Positions 47,372 through 58,322 are shown, counted from the first letter of the stretch. The stretch: DNA of 64,000 nt from Pseudorhodoplanes sp. (GCA_032027085.1 JAVSMS010000001.1:3121126-3185125); one strand, 5' to 3'. Notes: generated by a model from the letters alone, not told the origin. Translations and numbers: made by a program.

Positions 47372-49135
47372 ATGACCAAGCAGGCCCAACCCGCCATTCG
47401 CAGGTTCCCGATCATTTTGATCAAGCCGTCGCATTACGATGCTGACGGCTATGTCATCCAATGGTGGCGTTCGACGATTCCGTCGAACAGCCTTGCCAGC
47501 GTCTACGGGTTGCTTGACGAATGCGCGCAGGCGAAGGTGCTCGGCCCCGATGTCGACATCGAGATCGAGGCCTATGACGAATGCAACACCGTCATCGACG
47601 TTAAGCGCACAATCCGCGCGATCAGCACCGCCGGTGCCGGTTTCGTCGGGCTCGTCGGCGTGCAGTCCAATCAGTTTCCGCGTGCGCTCGATCTCGCGCG
47701 GCAGTTCCGCGCCGCCGATATTCCGGTTGTGATCGGCGGCTTCCATGTCAGCGGCTGTATCTCGATGCTTCCGGAATTGCCGCCTGATCTGAAGGAGGCG
47801 CGGGATCTCGGTGTCATCCTCTATGCAGGCGAGAGCGAGGGCCGTATGGAGGGCCTGCTGCGGGAAATGGCTGCAGGCACTGCAAAGCCGGTCTACAATT
47901 ACCTGAAAGACATGCCAGACATGACCGCGGCGACATTTCCGATGTTGCCACGCAAGGTGGTGACGCGTGTCGCCGGTCACTATGCGAGCTTCGATGCCGG
48001 GCGCGGCTGCCCGTTCCAGTGCAGCTTCTGCACCATCATCAATGTGCAGGGGCGCAAGTCGCGCTACCGTACGGCCGATGATGTGGAAGGCATTGTCCGC
48101 GCCAATGCGAAGCAGAACATCACGCGCTTCTTCATCACCGACGACAATTATGCCCGCAACAAGAACTGGGAAGCGATACTCGATCGCCTGATCGAGTTGC
48201 GTGAAAAGGAAAACTTCAAGATCAGGCTGCTGCTGCAGGTTGATACGCTTTGCCACCGTATTCCGGGATTCATTGAAAAGGCGGCGCGCGCGGGCTGCAC
48301 CGCGGTCTTTGTTGGACTTGAAAATATCAACCCTGAATCCCTGATGGGCGCGAAGAAACGCCAGAACAAGATCTGGGAATATCAGGAGATGTTTCACGCC
48401 TGGCGCAAGGCCAAGGTGATGACCTTTGCCGGCTATATTCTCGGCTTTCCGACCGACACGCCCGAGTCGATCGCGCGCGATATTGAGATCATCAAGAAGG
48501 AATTGCCGGTCGATATCCTGGAATTCTTTTATCTCACCCCGCTGCCGGGTTCGGAAGACCATAAGACCCTGCTCATGAACGGCATTCCGATGGATCCGGA
48601 CATGAACAAGTATGATCTTGAACATGCTTGCACGGCGCATGCCACCATGTCGAAAGAGACTTGGGAGAATGTCTATCGCAGCGCCTGGACGCGCTATTAC
48701 AGCGACGATCATGTCGAGACGATCATGAAGCGCGCCGCTGTTACCGGTTTGAACAAGACCAAGGTGCTGGACGCGATCACGCTGTTTTCGGGCGCGTCGC
48801 GTATCGAAGGCGTGCACCCGCTGCAATTCGGGTTTGTCCGCCGAAAAATCCGCACCCAGCGACGCTACGGGATGCCAGTGGTCAATCCGCTGATCTTCTA
48901 TCCCTGGCGCGTCTATGATTTTGGCAAGGTCGCGTTCCGCTGGATCAAGCTGGTGCGGCGCTATCGCACAATGATGAAGCAGGTCCTTTCCGATCCTGCG
49001 ATCAAGTCCTACTCCGATCACGCGCTTGATCCGCCGGCAGGTCACAATGCGCCGATGTCGGATTTCGTGAAAGCATATGCCGACAAGATACCGCACACCC
49101 ACGGCGCGCCGGTGCAGGAAGCTGTGCTGAACTGA
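47372..49135 (+). CDS. Radical SAM protein with N-terminal Rossmann-like (B12-binding type) domain
   Basis: 587 residues. The N-terminal 200 residues resemble the cobalamin-binding domain of B12 radical SAM enzymes (FVGLVGVQSNQFPRALDLA, IPVVIGGFHVSG), but the DxHxxG cobalamin ligand motif is not seen. The radical SAM core holds the cluster motif CPFQCSFC (C-x3-C-x2-C), then GLENINPESLMGA and AGYILGFPTDTPESI. The C-terminal 150 residues are helical and basic. ATG 47372 follows AAGGCGAG. The substrate cannot be predicted; lipid or hopanoid modification and rearrangements are known for relatives. Confidence 0.88.
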   Translation: MTKQAQPAIRRFPIILIKPSHYDADGYVIQWWRSTIPSNSLASVYGLLDECAQAKVLGPDVDIEIEAYDECNTVIDVKRTIRAISTAGAGFVGLVGVQSNQFPRALDLARQFRAADIPVVIGGFHVSGCISMLPELPPDLKEARDLGVILYAGESEGRMEGLLREMAAGTAKPVYNYLKDMPDMTAATFPMLPRKVVTRVAGHYASFDAGRGCPFQCSFCTIINVQGRKSRYRTADDVEGIVRANAKQNITRFFITDDNYARNKNWEAILDRLIELREKENFKIRLLLQVDTLCHRIPGFIEKAARAGCTAVFVGLENINPESLMGAKKRQNKIWEYQEMFHAWRKAKVMTFAGYILGFPTDTPESIARDIEIIKKELPVDILEFFYLTPLPGSEDHKTLLMNGIPMDPDMNKYDLEHACTAHATMSKETWENVYRSAWTRYYSDDHVETIMKRAAVTGLNKTKVLDAITLFSGASRIEGVHPLQFGFVRRKIRTQRRYGMPVVNPLIFYPWRVYDFGKVAFRWIKLVRRYRTMMKQVLSDPAIKSYSDHALDPPAGHNAPMSDFVKAYADKIPHTHGAPVQEAVLN

Positions 49136-50791
<1,656 letters not shown>

Positions 50792-50796
50792 GGCGG

Positions 50797-51156
50797 CTAT
50801 CCCGGACGCACGTCGTCTAGGGATCCGTAATGGATCAACCAGAGTTCAAGCAGGGCAAGATAGGCAACGACGATGCCGACGCCGATACTGATCTTCATCG
50901 ACGCCGCCTGCGGAAAGCCGAGCAGCCAAGGCGCCGCGATCAGCCACAGCCCGAGGAACAGGGTGATCCATTCCTCCCACTCGGAAAAGACCATGATCGC
51001 GGCAATGGCCACGGCCACCAGAAGAAATCCGCTTGCCCAGCTCTCCAGGCGGGCAGGCTCGTAGCTGAAGGCGAACAGCCACGGCGACAGGAACAGGAAC
51101 AGGCCAAGTGCCAAATTGTAGGTGTCAAAAATCGCCTCTCTGCGCCATTTGAGCAT
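50797..51156 (-). CDS. SPW-repeat membrane protein
   Basis: 119-residue membrane protein with two SPW-type repeats: LSPWLFAFS and IAAPWLLGF, each in a helical hairpin. The start is ATG 51156 with GGGAGG five bases upstream. A frame extension further up is not supported. It converges on pobA with 5 bp between stops. The family's function is not known. Confidence 0.85.
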   Translation of the reverse strand: MLKWRREAIFDTYNLALGLFLFLSPWLFAFSYEPARLESWASGFLLVAVAIAAIMVFSEWEEWITLFLGLWLIAAPWLLGFPQAASMKISIGVGIVVAYLALLELWLIHYGSLDDVRPG

Positions 51157-51626
51157 GACAGCCTCCCTATATCTGGTTTTGGCCTTGGCACTCTCCGGGC
51201 TGGTATGGTCGCTCATCATCGCCGTCGCAACGATGCTCAAGAACGTGCAGGCCGCGATTTACAGCGCGATTGCCGTTGATATTGCCCGGACGGCCAAGGC
51301 CGCCGACGATGAATCACTGGCCATGGGTGTTTCTCCTGACGGTCGCTGTCAAACAGCGCGACATTATCGTGTTGGTTCTCATAAACGCGTGCGGCGAGGC
51401 AGCGGTTCGCCCCGCACGTCGCCAATACCGCACGGATCGACATTAAATTTTGGACATCGACGGCGGCGACCGCGCTGGCGGAAAATTACACGGGCCTTCC
51501 CAGCGATTGACCAGTCCGGCCGGATAATTTTGCTTCCGTCTTCTTCCGCTGACCCCTTATTCTCCTGGGCTAAGGGCGCCGGCGGCGACTCCAGGCCGCA
51601 TGCAATGCGCCCGCTTGGAGGAAACG
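51157..51626. other. Gap with a pobA relic, between the SPW gene and a solute-binding gene
   Basis: 470 bases, with no complete gene. A short tract at 51454-51510 repeats the pobA 3' end. The first 100 bases may hold the SPW gene promoter and the last 100 the promoter of the TctC-type gene. Confidence 0.55.
51454..51510 (+). pseudogene. Relic of a pobA-like 3' end
   Basis: These 57 bases read [18 protein letters not shown] then stop, matching the last 19 residues of pobA ([19 protein letters not shown], stop) with one alanine missing and a few changes. Nothing upstream resembles the rest of pobA. It marks either a tail duplication or the last trace of a second copy. Confidence 0.75.
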
Positions 51627-52616
51627 ATGGGTGGAATCGGGCTTGCCCGCCTTGTGCGGGGCGTAACGCTATTTGTGTTGATGTCCACAGGCTTGGGTCT
51701 GCAATCCGCTCAGGCGCAGAGCGACTATCCAACCAAGCCGATCCGTCTGGTTGTCGGCTTCGCTGCCGGCGGCGGCAACGACATTTTTGCCCGTCTGATT
51801 GGTAACAAGCTACAGGAAAAGCTGGGCTGGACCGTCGTCATCGAGAATCGGCCGGGGGCGGGCGGACGGACTGCGGCGGAATTCGTCGCGCGCGAGCCGG
51901 CGGACGGCTACACGGTCCTGATCGGCGCCAGCGGGGCCATGGCCATCGGGCCGGTGATCTACAAGACCGGCTACGACACCCTGAAAAGCTTCATCCCGGT
52001 GACCATGATCGGCGACTATGCGCTATTCCTCGTCGTTAAGGCCGATCATCCTGCCAAGACCGTCGCCGAACTCGTCGCCTGGACCAAGGCGAATCCGGAC
52101 AAGTCAAATTACGCAAGCTCCTCGCCCGCCTTCACGCTGCCGATCGAGTTGTTCAAGCTGCGCACCGGCGCGCAGGGGACCGCTATTCCCTTCAAGAGCA
52201 GTGGCGAATCGATCCTCAACATCATCTCCGGCAACGCCATGATGACGATCGTCGATCCGCCGCCGGCGGTGCCGCAAGTGCAGGGGGGCAAGCTGCGCGC
52301 GCTGGCGGTGACGGGGTCGTCGCGGTCGCCAGCCCTGCCGAACGTGCCGACCATGACGGAGGCCGGCGTGAAGGGCATGGATGTCGCACTCTGGAGCGGC
52401 CTCTTCGTCCCGGCCGGCACGCCGAAGCCGATTGTCGACAAGCTTGCAAGAGAAGTGCGCGAGGTATTGCTCAACACCGACGTGAAGGAAAAACTCGCGG
52501 CCCTCGCCACCGCCGCATCGGGCATGCCGCCGGAGGCTTTCGCGCGTCACATCGATGCGGAGATCAGGATGTGGAGGTCGGTGGTGAAGGAGGGGAATTT
52601 GAAATTCGGGCAATAG
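51627..52616 (+). CDS. Tripartite tricarboxylate transporter substrate-binding protein (TctC/Bug)
   Basis: 329-residue periplasmic binding protein of the Bug family. The signal peptide ends near SAQAQS, then the family pattern YPTKPIRLVVGFAAGGGNDIFARL, NRPGAGGRTAAEFVA, GANLTL-like FKSSGESILNIISG and a late VPAGTPKPIVDKL. ATG 51627 has GGAGG five bases upstream. No TctA or TctB membrane subunits lie nearby, as is common for orphan Bug proteins. The ligand may be an aromatic or carboxylic acid in view of pobA nearby, which is a guess. Confidence 0.9.
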   Translation: MGGIGLARLVRGVTLFVLMSTGLGLQSAQAQSDYPTKPIRLVVGFAAGGGNDIFARLIGNKLQEKLGWTVVIENRPGAGGRTAAEFVAREPADGYTVLIGASGAMAIGPVIYKTGYDTLKSFIPVTMIGDYALFLVVKADHPAKTVAELVAWTKANPDKSNYASSSPAFTLPIELFKLRTGAQGTAIPFKSSGESILNIISGNAMMTIVDPPPAVPQVQGGKLRALAVTGSSRSPALPNVPTMTEAGVKGMDVALWSGLFVPAGTPKPIVDKLAREVREVLLNTDVKEKLAALATAASGMPPEAFARHIDAEIRMWRSVVKEGNLKFGQ

Positions 52617-52724
52617 AGGGAGGCTTGCCCCGATTTGTCTCCGTCACCCCGAGGTGCTCACGCGCCGATCTCGTGTTTGCTCGAGATCGGTATTCTTGAA
52701 CTTCGCAAGTCGGCTGCGCAGGCC

Positions 52725-54836
52725 TCACACATCCAGCATTTCATCCGACGCGAATTCTGCGCGTTCCTGGATGAAGGCGAAGCGCGCCTCGGGCTTCGTA
52801 CCCATGAGGTGATCCACCGATTTCGATGTTTTCGCGCGCTCGGTGTCGACCAGGACGACCCGCAGCAATGTGCGTTTCGCCGGATCCATGGTCGTTTCCT
52901 TCAGCTGGCTGGGCAGCATTTCGCCGAGGCCCTTGAAGCGTCCGACCTCGACCTTGGCGTTGGCGTGAAATTCCTTCTTCAGCAGAATCTCTTTGTGCTT
53001 GTCGTCGCGCGCATAGAACGTCTTGCCGCCATGGCTGAGACGATAGAGCGGGGGCACGGCGAGATAGAGATGCCCGTTCTCGATCAGCCGCGGCATCTGC
53101 CGGTAGAAGAAGGTGATGAGCAGTGAGGCGATATGGGCGCCGTCGACATCTGCGTCGGTCATGATGATGACCTTGTCGTAGCGCAGGCCGCTGTCGCTGT
53201 AATGCGTGCCGGCGCCGCAGCCCAGCGCCTGGATCAGATCGGCGAGTTGCTGGTTCTGCGCCAGCTTGTCTTTGCCGGCGGAGGCGACGTTGAGGATTTT
53301 GCCGCGCAGCGGAAGGATCGCTTGCAATTTGCGGTCGCGCGCCTGTTTCGCCGAGCCGCCGGCGCTGTCGCCCTCGACGATGAAAATTTCCGAACCCTGC
53401 GCCGCCGTGTTTGAACAATCGGCGAGCTTGCCGGGCAGGCGCAGCTTGCGCGAGGCGGTCTTGCGCGAGACTTCCTTCTCCTGCTTGCGGCGCAGCCGCT
53501 CTTCCGCGCGCTCGATCACGAAATCGAGCAGCTTGTTGGCCTGCAGCGGATTGCCGGCAAGCCAGTGATCGAAGGGGTCTTTCACTGCCTGTTCGACGAC
53601 GCGCGCGGCTTCCGGCGAGGCGAGGCGGTCCTTGGTCTGGCCCTGGAATTCCGGCTCGCGGATGAAGACCGAGATCATCGAGGCTGCGCCCGACATCACG
53701 TCGTCGCTGGTGACGATCGCGGCGCGCTTCTCCTGGCCGACACGCGCGGCGTGATCACGCAGTCCCTTGAACAGGGCCGTCCGCAGGCCGCTTTCGTGCG
53801 TGCCACCGTCATGCGTCGGGATGGTGTTGCAATAGGAGGAGGAGAACGGATCGACGTCGGCGACAAAGGCCACCGCCCATTCCGCCGAACCATGCCCGCC
53901 CTTCTTTTCCGAACGCCCGAAAAAGATATCGGGATGCACCAGGGTCGCGCCGTTGATGCTGGCGGCGAGATAATCCTTCAGCCCGCCGGGGAAATGCAGC
54001 GTCGCTTCCGCCGGCACGTCGCTGCCCGGCTTGATCAGGGAAGCATCGCAGCTCCACCGGATTTCCACGCCGCCGAAGAGGTACGCTTTCGCGCGCGTCA
54101 TGCGGAACAGGCGCGCCGGATCGAAATGCGCCTTCTCGCCGAAAATCTGCGGGTCCGGCTTGAAACGCACCTGTGTGCCGCGCCGGTTCGGAACGCGCCC
54201 GAGCTTTTCCAGCCCGCCTTTCGGTTTGCCGCGCTGGAACGTCATTTTGTAAAGCTGCTCCCCGCGCGCGACTTCGACTTCCAGCTTTTCCGACAGCGCA
54301 TTCACCACCGACACGCCGACACCGTGCAGACCGCCCGAAGTCTCGTACACCTTGGAGTCGAATTTGCCGCCCGCATGCAGCGTGCACATGATGATTTCGA
54401 GCGCGGATTTTCTCGGGAATTTGGGATGCGGATCGACCGGAATGCCGCGCCCGTTGTCGGTCACGCTCAGATATCCGTCGGTGCCGAGATGCACCTCGAT
54501 GAAGCTGGCATGGCCGGCCAGCGCCTCGTCCATCGCATTGTCGATGACTTCGGCGAACAGATGATGCAGCGCCTTCTCGTCGGTGCCGCCGATATACATG
54601 CCGGGCCGGCGGCGCACCGGCTCCAGTCCTTCCAGCACCTCGATGTCATGCGCGGTATAGCCTTCGCCGGTCGGGCGGGCCGAAGCCTTTGCGCCGCGCA
54701 CCGGTTTGCCGCGCGCCGGCATGTCAAACAGGTCGGCCGTCTTTTTCTCGGCTTTGGCGGCCGATTTGACGGTCTTGGTCGGCGCTTTGGGAGGCGTTTT
54801 CTTGGCGGGTGAGGGCTTCTTGGTCTTTTTGGCCAT
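52725..54836 (-). CDS. parE: DNA topoisomerase IV subunit B
   Basis: ATPase subunit that, with ParC, unlinks replicated chromosomes; 703 residues. A lysine/alanine-rich N-terminal extension of about 50 residues precedes the GHKL ATPase domain (EVIDNAMDEALAG, TDNGRGIPVD, TSGGLHGVGVSVVNALS). The transducer domain follows, then the Toprim domain with IVEGDSAGGSAKQARDRK and IMTDADVDGAHI. The C-terminal PRFKGLGEM-like GRFKGLGEMLPSQL is intact. ParE is preferred over GyrB because the protein lacks the GyrB insertion and is shorter. Confidence 0.92.
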   Translation of the reverse strand: MAKKTKKPSPAKKTPPKAPTKTVKSAAKAEKKTADLFDMPARGKPVRGAKASARPTGEGYTAHDIEVLEGLEPVRRRPGMYIGGTDEKALHHLFAEVIDNAMDEALAGHASFIEVHLGTDGYLSVTDNGRGIPVDPHPKFPRKSALEIIMCTLHAGGKFDSKVYETSGGLHGVGVSVVNALSEKLEVEVARGEQLYKMTFQRGKPKGGLEKLGRVPNRRGTQVRFKPDPQIFGEKAHFDPARLFRMTRAKAYLFGGVEIRWSCDASLIKPGSDVPAEATLHFPGGLKDYLAASINGATLVHPDIFFGRSEKKGGHGSAEWAVAFVADVDPFSSSYCNTIPTHDGGTHESGLRTALFKGLRDHAARVGQEKRAAIVTSDDVMSGAASMISVFIREPEFQGQTKDRLASPEAARVVEQAVKDPFDHWLAGNPLQANKLLDFVIERAEERLRRKQEKEVSRKTASRKLRLPGKLADCSNTAAQGSEIFIVEGDSAGGSAKQARDRKLQAILPLRGKILNVASAGKDKLAQNQQLADLIQALGCGAGTHYSDSGLRYDKVIIMTDADVDGAHIASLLITFFYRQMPRLIENGHLYLAVPPLYRLSHGGKTFYARDDKHKEILLKKEFHANAKVEVGRFKGLGEMLPSQLKETTMDPAKRTLLRVVLVDTERAKTSKSVDHLMGTKPEARFAFIQERAEFASDEMLDV

Positions 54837-55027
54837 GAGGATCGCAGGACAGGTGTGAAACCAGGGGCTCGAATCGGATGTGCCGAACTATGCCATGCTG
54901 GGCACAAATCAAGATGGCAAAAGCATGAATGGGCGTTCAAGGACAGGCTGATGAATCAGGCAGTTGAACACTGGCGCGGCGCGCGCCGCCGGGCTAGACC
55001 TGTGGCCCCGCCGGGCCCGCCTTTTCC

Positions 55028-55552
55028 ATGTTTCAGGACTACACCCAGATCGTCATGGACTTCGTGCGCCACAATCACATGTGGGCGCTGCCGATCGTCT
55101 TCGTTCTGGCCTTCGGCGAGTCGCTGGCCTTCATCTCGCTGTTTCTGCCGGCCTGGGCCATGCTGGTGGCGATCGGCGCGCTGATCAACGCCTCGGGCAT
55201 CCCGTTCTGGCCGATCTGGGCGGCGGCGGCGTTGGGGGCGGCCGCCGGCGACTGGCTGTCCTACTGGATCGGCTTCAAGTTCAAGGACCGGGTCGCGCAT
55301 ATGTGGCCGCTGACCAAGCATCCGGACCTGCTGCCGCGCGGCCACGCCTTCGTGGAGAAATGGGGCGTCCCCGGCATCTTCATCGGCCGCTTCTTCGGCC
55401 CGTTGCGCGCCGCCGTGCCGCTGATCGCCGGTATCCTGGAAATGGAGTATTGGCATTTCCAGATCGCCAACGTCACCTCGGCTTTTGTCTGGGCTTTCGT
55501 GCTGCTGAAATTCGGCGATTTCGGTTTCGACATCTGGAAATGGTTCACCTGA
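55028..55552 (+). CDS. DedA family membrane protein
   Basis: 174-residue membrane protein of the DedA/SNARE-associated family, related to lipid-carrier flippases. It has LAFGESLAFISLFLPAWAML, AAAGDWLSYWIGFKFKDRV, and the conserved VPGIFIGRFFGPLRAAVPLIAG with its arginines. Four to five hydrophobic helices. ATG 55028 is the family start. Its stop overlaps or abuts the following FkbM gene, so the two form an operon. Two members of the DedA family in other bacteria flip undecaprenyl phosphate. Confidence 0.88.
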   Translation: MFQDYTQIVMDFVRHNHMWALPIVFVLAFGESLAFISLFLPAWAMLVAIGALINASGIPFWPIWAAAALGAAAGDWLSYWIGFKFKDRVAHMWPLTKHPDLLPRGHAFVEKWGVPGIFIGRFFGPLRAAVPLIAGILEMEYWHFQIANVTSAFVWAFVLLKFGDFGFDIWKWFT

Positions 55553-55553
55553 C

Positions 55554-56345
55554 GTGAGCGAGCCACGCGTCCCGAATTTTCGTCAACCGGTCGGCGCGTT
55601 GGAGCAGCGTTGGCGCCGGGCCTATGTCAGCCTCATGCGCGCGCTCGGTGTCAAATCCTTCACGACGCGGGCGAAGGGCGCGCGCTTTGTTGTCAACACC
55701 ATCGATTTCATCGACCGTGAACTCGCGCTCAAGGGCGTCTGGGAAGGCGAGCAGCTCGAGGATTTCGCCGCCATCTGCCGCGCGCACCACGTCGACTATT
55801 TTCTCGACATCGGCGCCAATGCCGGCGTCTACAGCGTGCTGTTCGCGACGCATCATCTAGGCGGCGACATTATCGCCTTTGAACCCGATCCCGGCAATCA
55901 TGCGCGGCTGATCGCCAATCTGCAAGCGAACGACCTCCTCTCGACCGTGCGGGTGATGCAGGTTGCAGTCGGCAGCACGGCCGGCGAGATGACCCTGATG
56001 GAGGCAGGCGCCCACAACCGCGGCGAATCCTGGATCGTGCATCCTGATCAGCCGCCGGAAGAAGCGCCCGGCGTTGCGACCCATATCGTGAAACAGATCC
56101 GCTTCGACGATGAATTCAAGATCGCGGGCAAGACCATCCTTGTGAAGATGGATGTCGAAGGCTCGGAATTCCATGCGCTGGCCGGCATGGAGCGCACCTT
56201 GCGCGACAATCAATGCTATCTGCAGGTCGAGCTTTATTCAGACCGGTTCGAGGAATTGAAATCGCTGTTCGCGCGGCTCGGCTATCGCTATCTGAAGACC
56301 AATTACATCGATCACTATTTCACGAATATGCCGGGCGTCACCTGA
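55554..56345 (+). CDS. FkbM family methyltransferase
   Basis: 263-residue SAM-dependent methyltransferase of the FkbM type. The core has FLDIGANAGVYSVLFAT, IIAFEPDPGNHARLIANL and the catalytic-domain mark KMDVEGSEFHALAGMERTL. No signal peptide. The GTG at 55554 is taken as start, directly after the DedA stop; the next in-frame ATG is further in. Members often methylate sugars or lipids, matching a position next to a membrane-lipid transport gene only loosely. Confidence 0.85.
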   Translation: MSEPRVPNFRQPVGALEQRWRRAYVSLMRALGVKSFTTRAKGARFVVNTIDFIDRELALKGVWEGEQLEDFAAICRAHHVDYFLDIGANAGVYSVLFATHHLGGDIIAFEPDPGNHARLIANLQANDLLSTVRVMQVAVGSTAGEMTLMEAGAHNRGESWIVHPDQPPEEAPGVATHIVKQIRFDDEFKIAGKTILVKMDVEGSEFHALAGMERTLRDNQCYLQVELYSDRFEELKSLFARLGYRYLKTNYIDHYFTNMPGVT

Positions 56346-56420
56346 GTCCGGAGCGGCGGCGAGGCTCCGCCGTGGCGGGCAACGGAGCCTCGGTTCGCAA
56401 TGTCTGTTTAATCGTGACGT

Positions 56421-56930
56421 CTATTTGAGCGTATCGGCGCCGGCCTTGCAGGCGACGTTGTCCTGCGCGCCGGTGCCGCCGCTGCAGCCAATGGCGCCAA
56501 TCACCTTGCCGCCTTCGATCAGCGGAACACCGCCGGGCGAGGCAACGATGGTGGGGTCGAGGGTCGGAATATAGGCGCCGGCCGGGTTCTGCATGGCGTT
56601 GAACAAGGCCTCGGTCGGCCGGCGGAAGCGCGCCGCGGTCCGCGCCTTGCCTTGCGAGATCGCGACAGAAGCGATCTGCGTCTGCTCCATTCTGTGGAAA
56701 TAAACGAGGTCGCCGTTGGTATCGACCACGGCGATCGCCAGCTTCCAGTTGCGCGGCGATTTCTTCCCCTCGGCGACGGCAGCGGCGACAACCTGCGCCG
56801 CGCGGTCGGCGGTGATCGAGGTGCCATAGGGAACGTCAAAGGGCATCTGATCCGGCACCTGTGCAGGGGCGGCCGTCGCGGACAAGACAGCGGCCAGAAT
56901 GAAAGACGCAAATGTCGTGAATGGACGCAT
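56421..56930 (-). CDS. Exported GlcG/HbpS heme-binding-like protein
   Basis: 169-residue exported protein of the GlcG/HbpS family. The signal peptide ends near AAPAQ, then the single domain: LAIAVVDTNGDLVYFHRMEQTQIASV, ARTAARFRRPTEA, ASPGGVPLIEGGKVIGAIGCSGG. ATG 56930 follows GGAGG by five bases. Some members bind heme or cobalamin; binding here is not shown by sequence. Confidence 0.87.
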   Translation of the reverse strand: MRPFTTFASFILAAVLSATAAPAQVPDQMPFDVPYGTSITADRAAQVVAAAVAEGKKSPRNWKLAIAVVDTNGDLVYFHRMEQTQIASVAISQGKARTAARFRRPTEALFNAMQNPAGAYIPTLDPTIVASPGGVPLIEGGKVIGAIGCSGGTGAQDNVACKAGADTLK

Positions 56931-57220
56931 CAAATCCTCCCAGGTTGATTGAGTGAATGTGATGATTGTCAGCGCCGCGGCACGCATGGATCGCCGCCGG
57001 CGACCAGCAGTCTATCGGCAGCGGATATCTTGCGCCATTATGGCCCGGCCATCCGGTTCTGAATATTTCCGGCCGGCCCGCCTTTTGCTGGGGGAATAAA
57101 TCTGACCGTACGGTGTTTCGTTGAAATCGCCGTCATGATCGTACCGACTGGCGATACAGTTCTCACATGGTGGTATTGCCGGACGCCAACGTTTCGGCCG
57201 CTCTTTGAGGGAGGATTTAG

Positions 57221-58225
57221 ATGAGTGAATTGACACGCCGCACTTTGCTGACGGCGACTGCTGCAACGGCAGCCGCCGGTGCGATGGGTCCGCTGATTTC
57301 TGCGCAGCCGGCGAGGGCGCAGGGCGCCGCCGGCCAGCAGGTCGCGAGCTGGTATCGCTACAAGGTCGGCGACATCGAGGTGACGGCGGTGACCGACGGC
57401 GTCTCGCGCTTCAAATTTCCCGATGCCTTCGTGTCCAATAAGAAACGCGAGGACGTGAACAAGGCGTTGGAAGCCGCATTCATGGACAAGGATATGATGG
57501 CGATCCCTTATACGCCGATCGTCGTCAAGAACGGCGGCAAGTATACGGTCATCGACACCGGCACCGGCGAAGCGAATTTCACCAACAGCAAAGGCTCGGC
57601 CGGCCAGTTCCATCGCAATCTCGCCGCCTCCGGGATCGACGCCAAGGATGTCGCGACCGTCATCATCTCGCATTATCACGGCGACCACATCAACGGATTG
57701 CTGAAAGCCGACGGCTCGCTGGCCTTCCCGAATGCGGAAATTTTGGTGCCGGCCGCCGAGCACAAATATTTCATGGACGATGCCGAAATGAACAAGCAGA
57801 CCAACGAGCGCATGGTCGGCGTGTTCAAGAATCAGCGCCGCGTGTTCGGCAATGCCGAAGTCGCCAAGCGCGTGAAGCCCTATGAGGCCGGCAAGGAAGT
57901 GGTGCCCGGCATCAACGCGGTCGCGACGCATGGCCACACGCCCGGCCACACCTCGCATGTGATCTCGTCGGGCGGAAAGTCCGTCTTCGCGCAGGCCGAT
58001 GTCACCAATGTGCCGTTCCTGTTCGCGCGCAATCCCGGCTGGCATCTGATGTTCGATCAGATTCCCGACATGGCGGAAGGCACGCGCCGCAAAGTCTACG
58101 ACATGCTGGCGGCTGAAAGAATGATGGTGCAGGGATTCCATTATCCGTTCCCGGCCGTGGCCCATGTCGAGAAAACTGCGACCGGCTATCGCGAAGTGCC
58201 GATGCCCTGGAGCCCGACGCTCTGA
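57221..58225 (+). CDS. Tat-exported metallo-beta-lactamase-fold hydrolase
   Basis: 334 residues. The N-terminus has a twin-arginine signal (SELTRRTLLTATAATAAAG) with cleavage near ARAQG. The MBL domain holds the zinc motif SHYHGDHINGL (HxHxDH), then THGHTPGHTSH, and a late aspartate in VFAQADVTN. Metal binding before export explains Tat use. Relatives hydrolyse lactones, sulfur compounds or nucleotides; the substrate here is unknown. ATG 57221 has GGGAGGA upstream. A terminator hairpin lies 29 bp after the stop. Confidence 0.88.
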   Translation: MSELTRRTLLTATAATAAAGAMGPLISAQPARAQGAAGQQVASWYRYKVGDIEVTAVTDGVSRFKFPDAFVSNKKREDVNKALEAAFMDKDMMAIPYTPIVVKNGGKYTVIDTGTGEANFTNSKGSAGQFHRNLAASGIDAKDVATVIISHYHGDHINGLLKADGSLAFPNAEILVPAAEHKYFMDDAEMNKQTNERMVGVFKNQRRVFGNAEVAKRVKPYEAGKEVVPGINAVATHGHTPGHTSHVISSGGKSVFAQADVTNVPFLFARNPGWHLMFDQIPDMAEGTRRKVYDMLAAERMMVQGFHYPFPAVAHVEKTATGYREVPMPWSPTL

Positions 58226-58245
58226 TCTGTCGCTTGCACGGCAGT

Positions 58246-58322
58246 CTGAACAAAAAGGCCGCACCGGACCCGGTGCGGCCTTTGCGTTGTCTGGCCGCAA
58301 CGCGCGTGCCTGCAGCCTCCGG
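58246..58322 (+). repeat. Terminator-containing repeat, copy A
   Basis: CTGAAC, then a GGCCGCACCGG hairpin, GCGTTGTCT, a GC-rich spacer and CCTGCAGCCTCCGG. The same parts in the same order occur in copy B at 59630-59716, on the other side of cysK. Confidence 0.7.
58254..58283 (+). terminator. Rho-independent terminator after the MBL gene
   Basis: A 13-bp perfect stem (AAAGGCCGCACCG with CGGTGCGGCCTTT) and a four-base loop, followed by a short T tract within the stem base. It lies 29 bp after the stop of the MBL-fold gene. Confidence 0.85.

Noticed and set aside
45695-49102. A very long open frame (over 1,100 codons) on the minus strand
   Set aside because: It runs antisense to the caspase-like and radical SAM genes, is rich in Arg/His/Asp as expected from GC-rich codon shadows, and shows no domain. 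The plus-strand genes have clear motifs.
51122-51805. Plus-strand frame of 227 codons across the pobA relic
   Set aside because: It begins with a hydrophobic stretch antisense to the SPW start but then loses protein-like character and overlaps the well-supported TctC-type gene in another frame.
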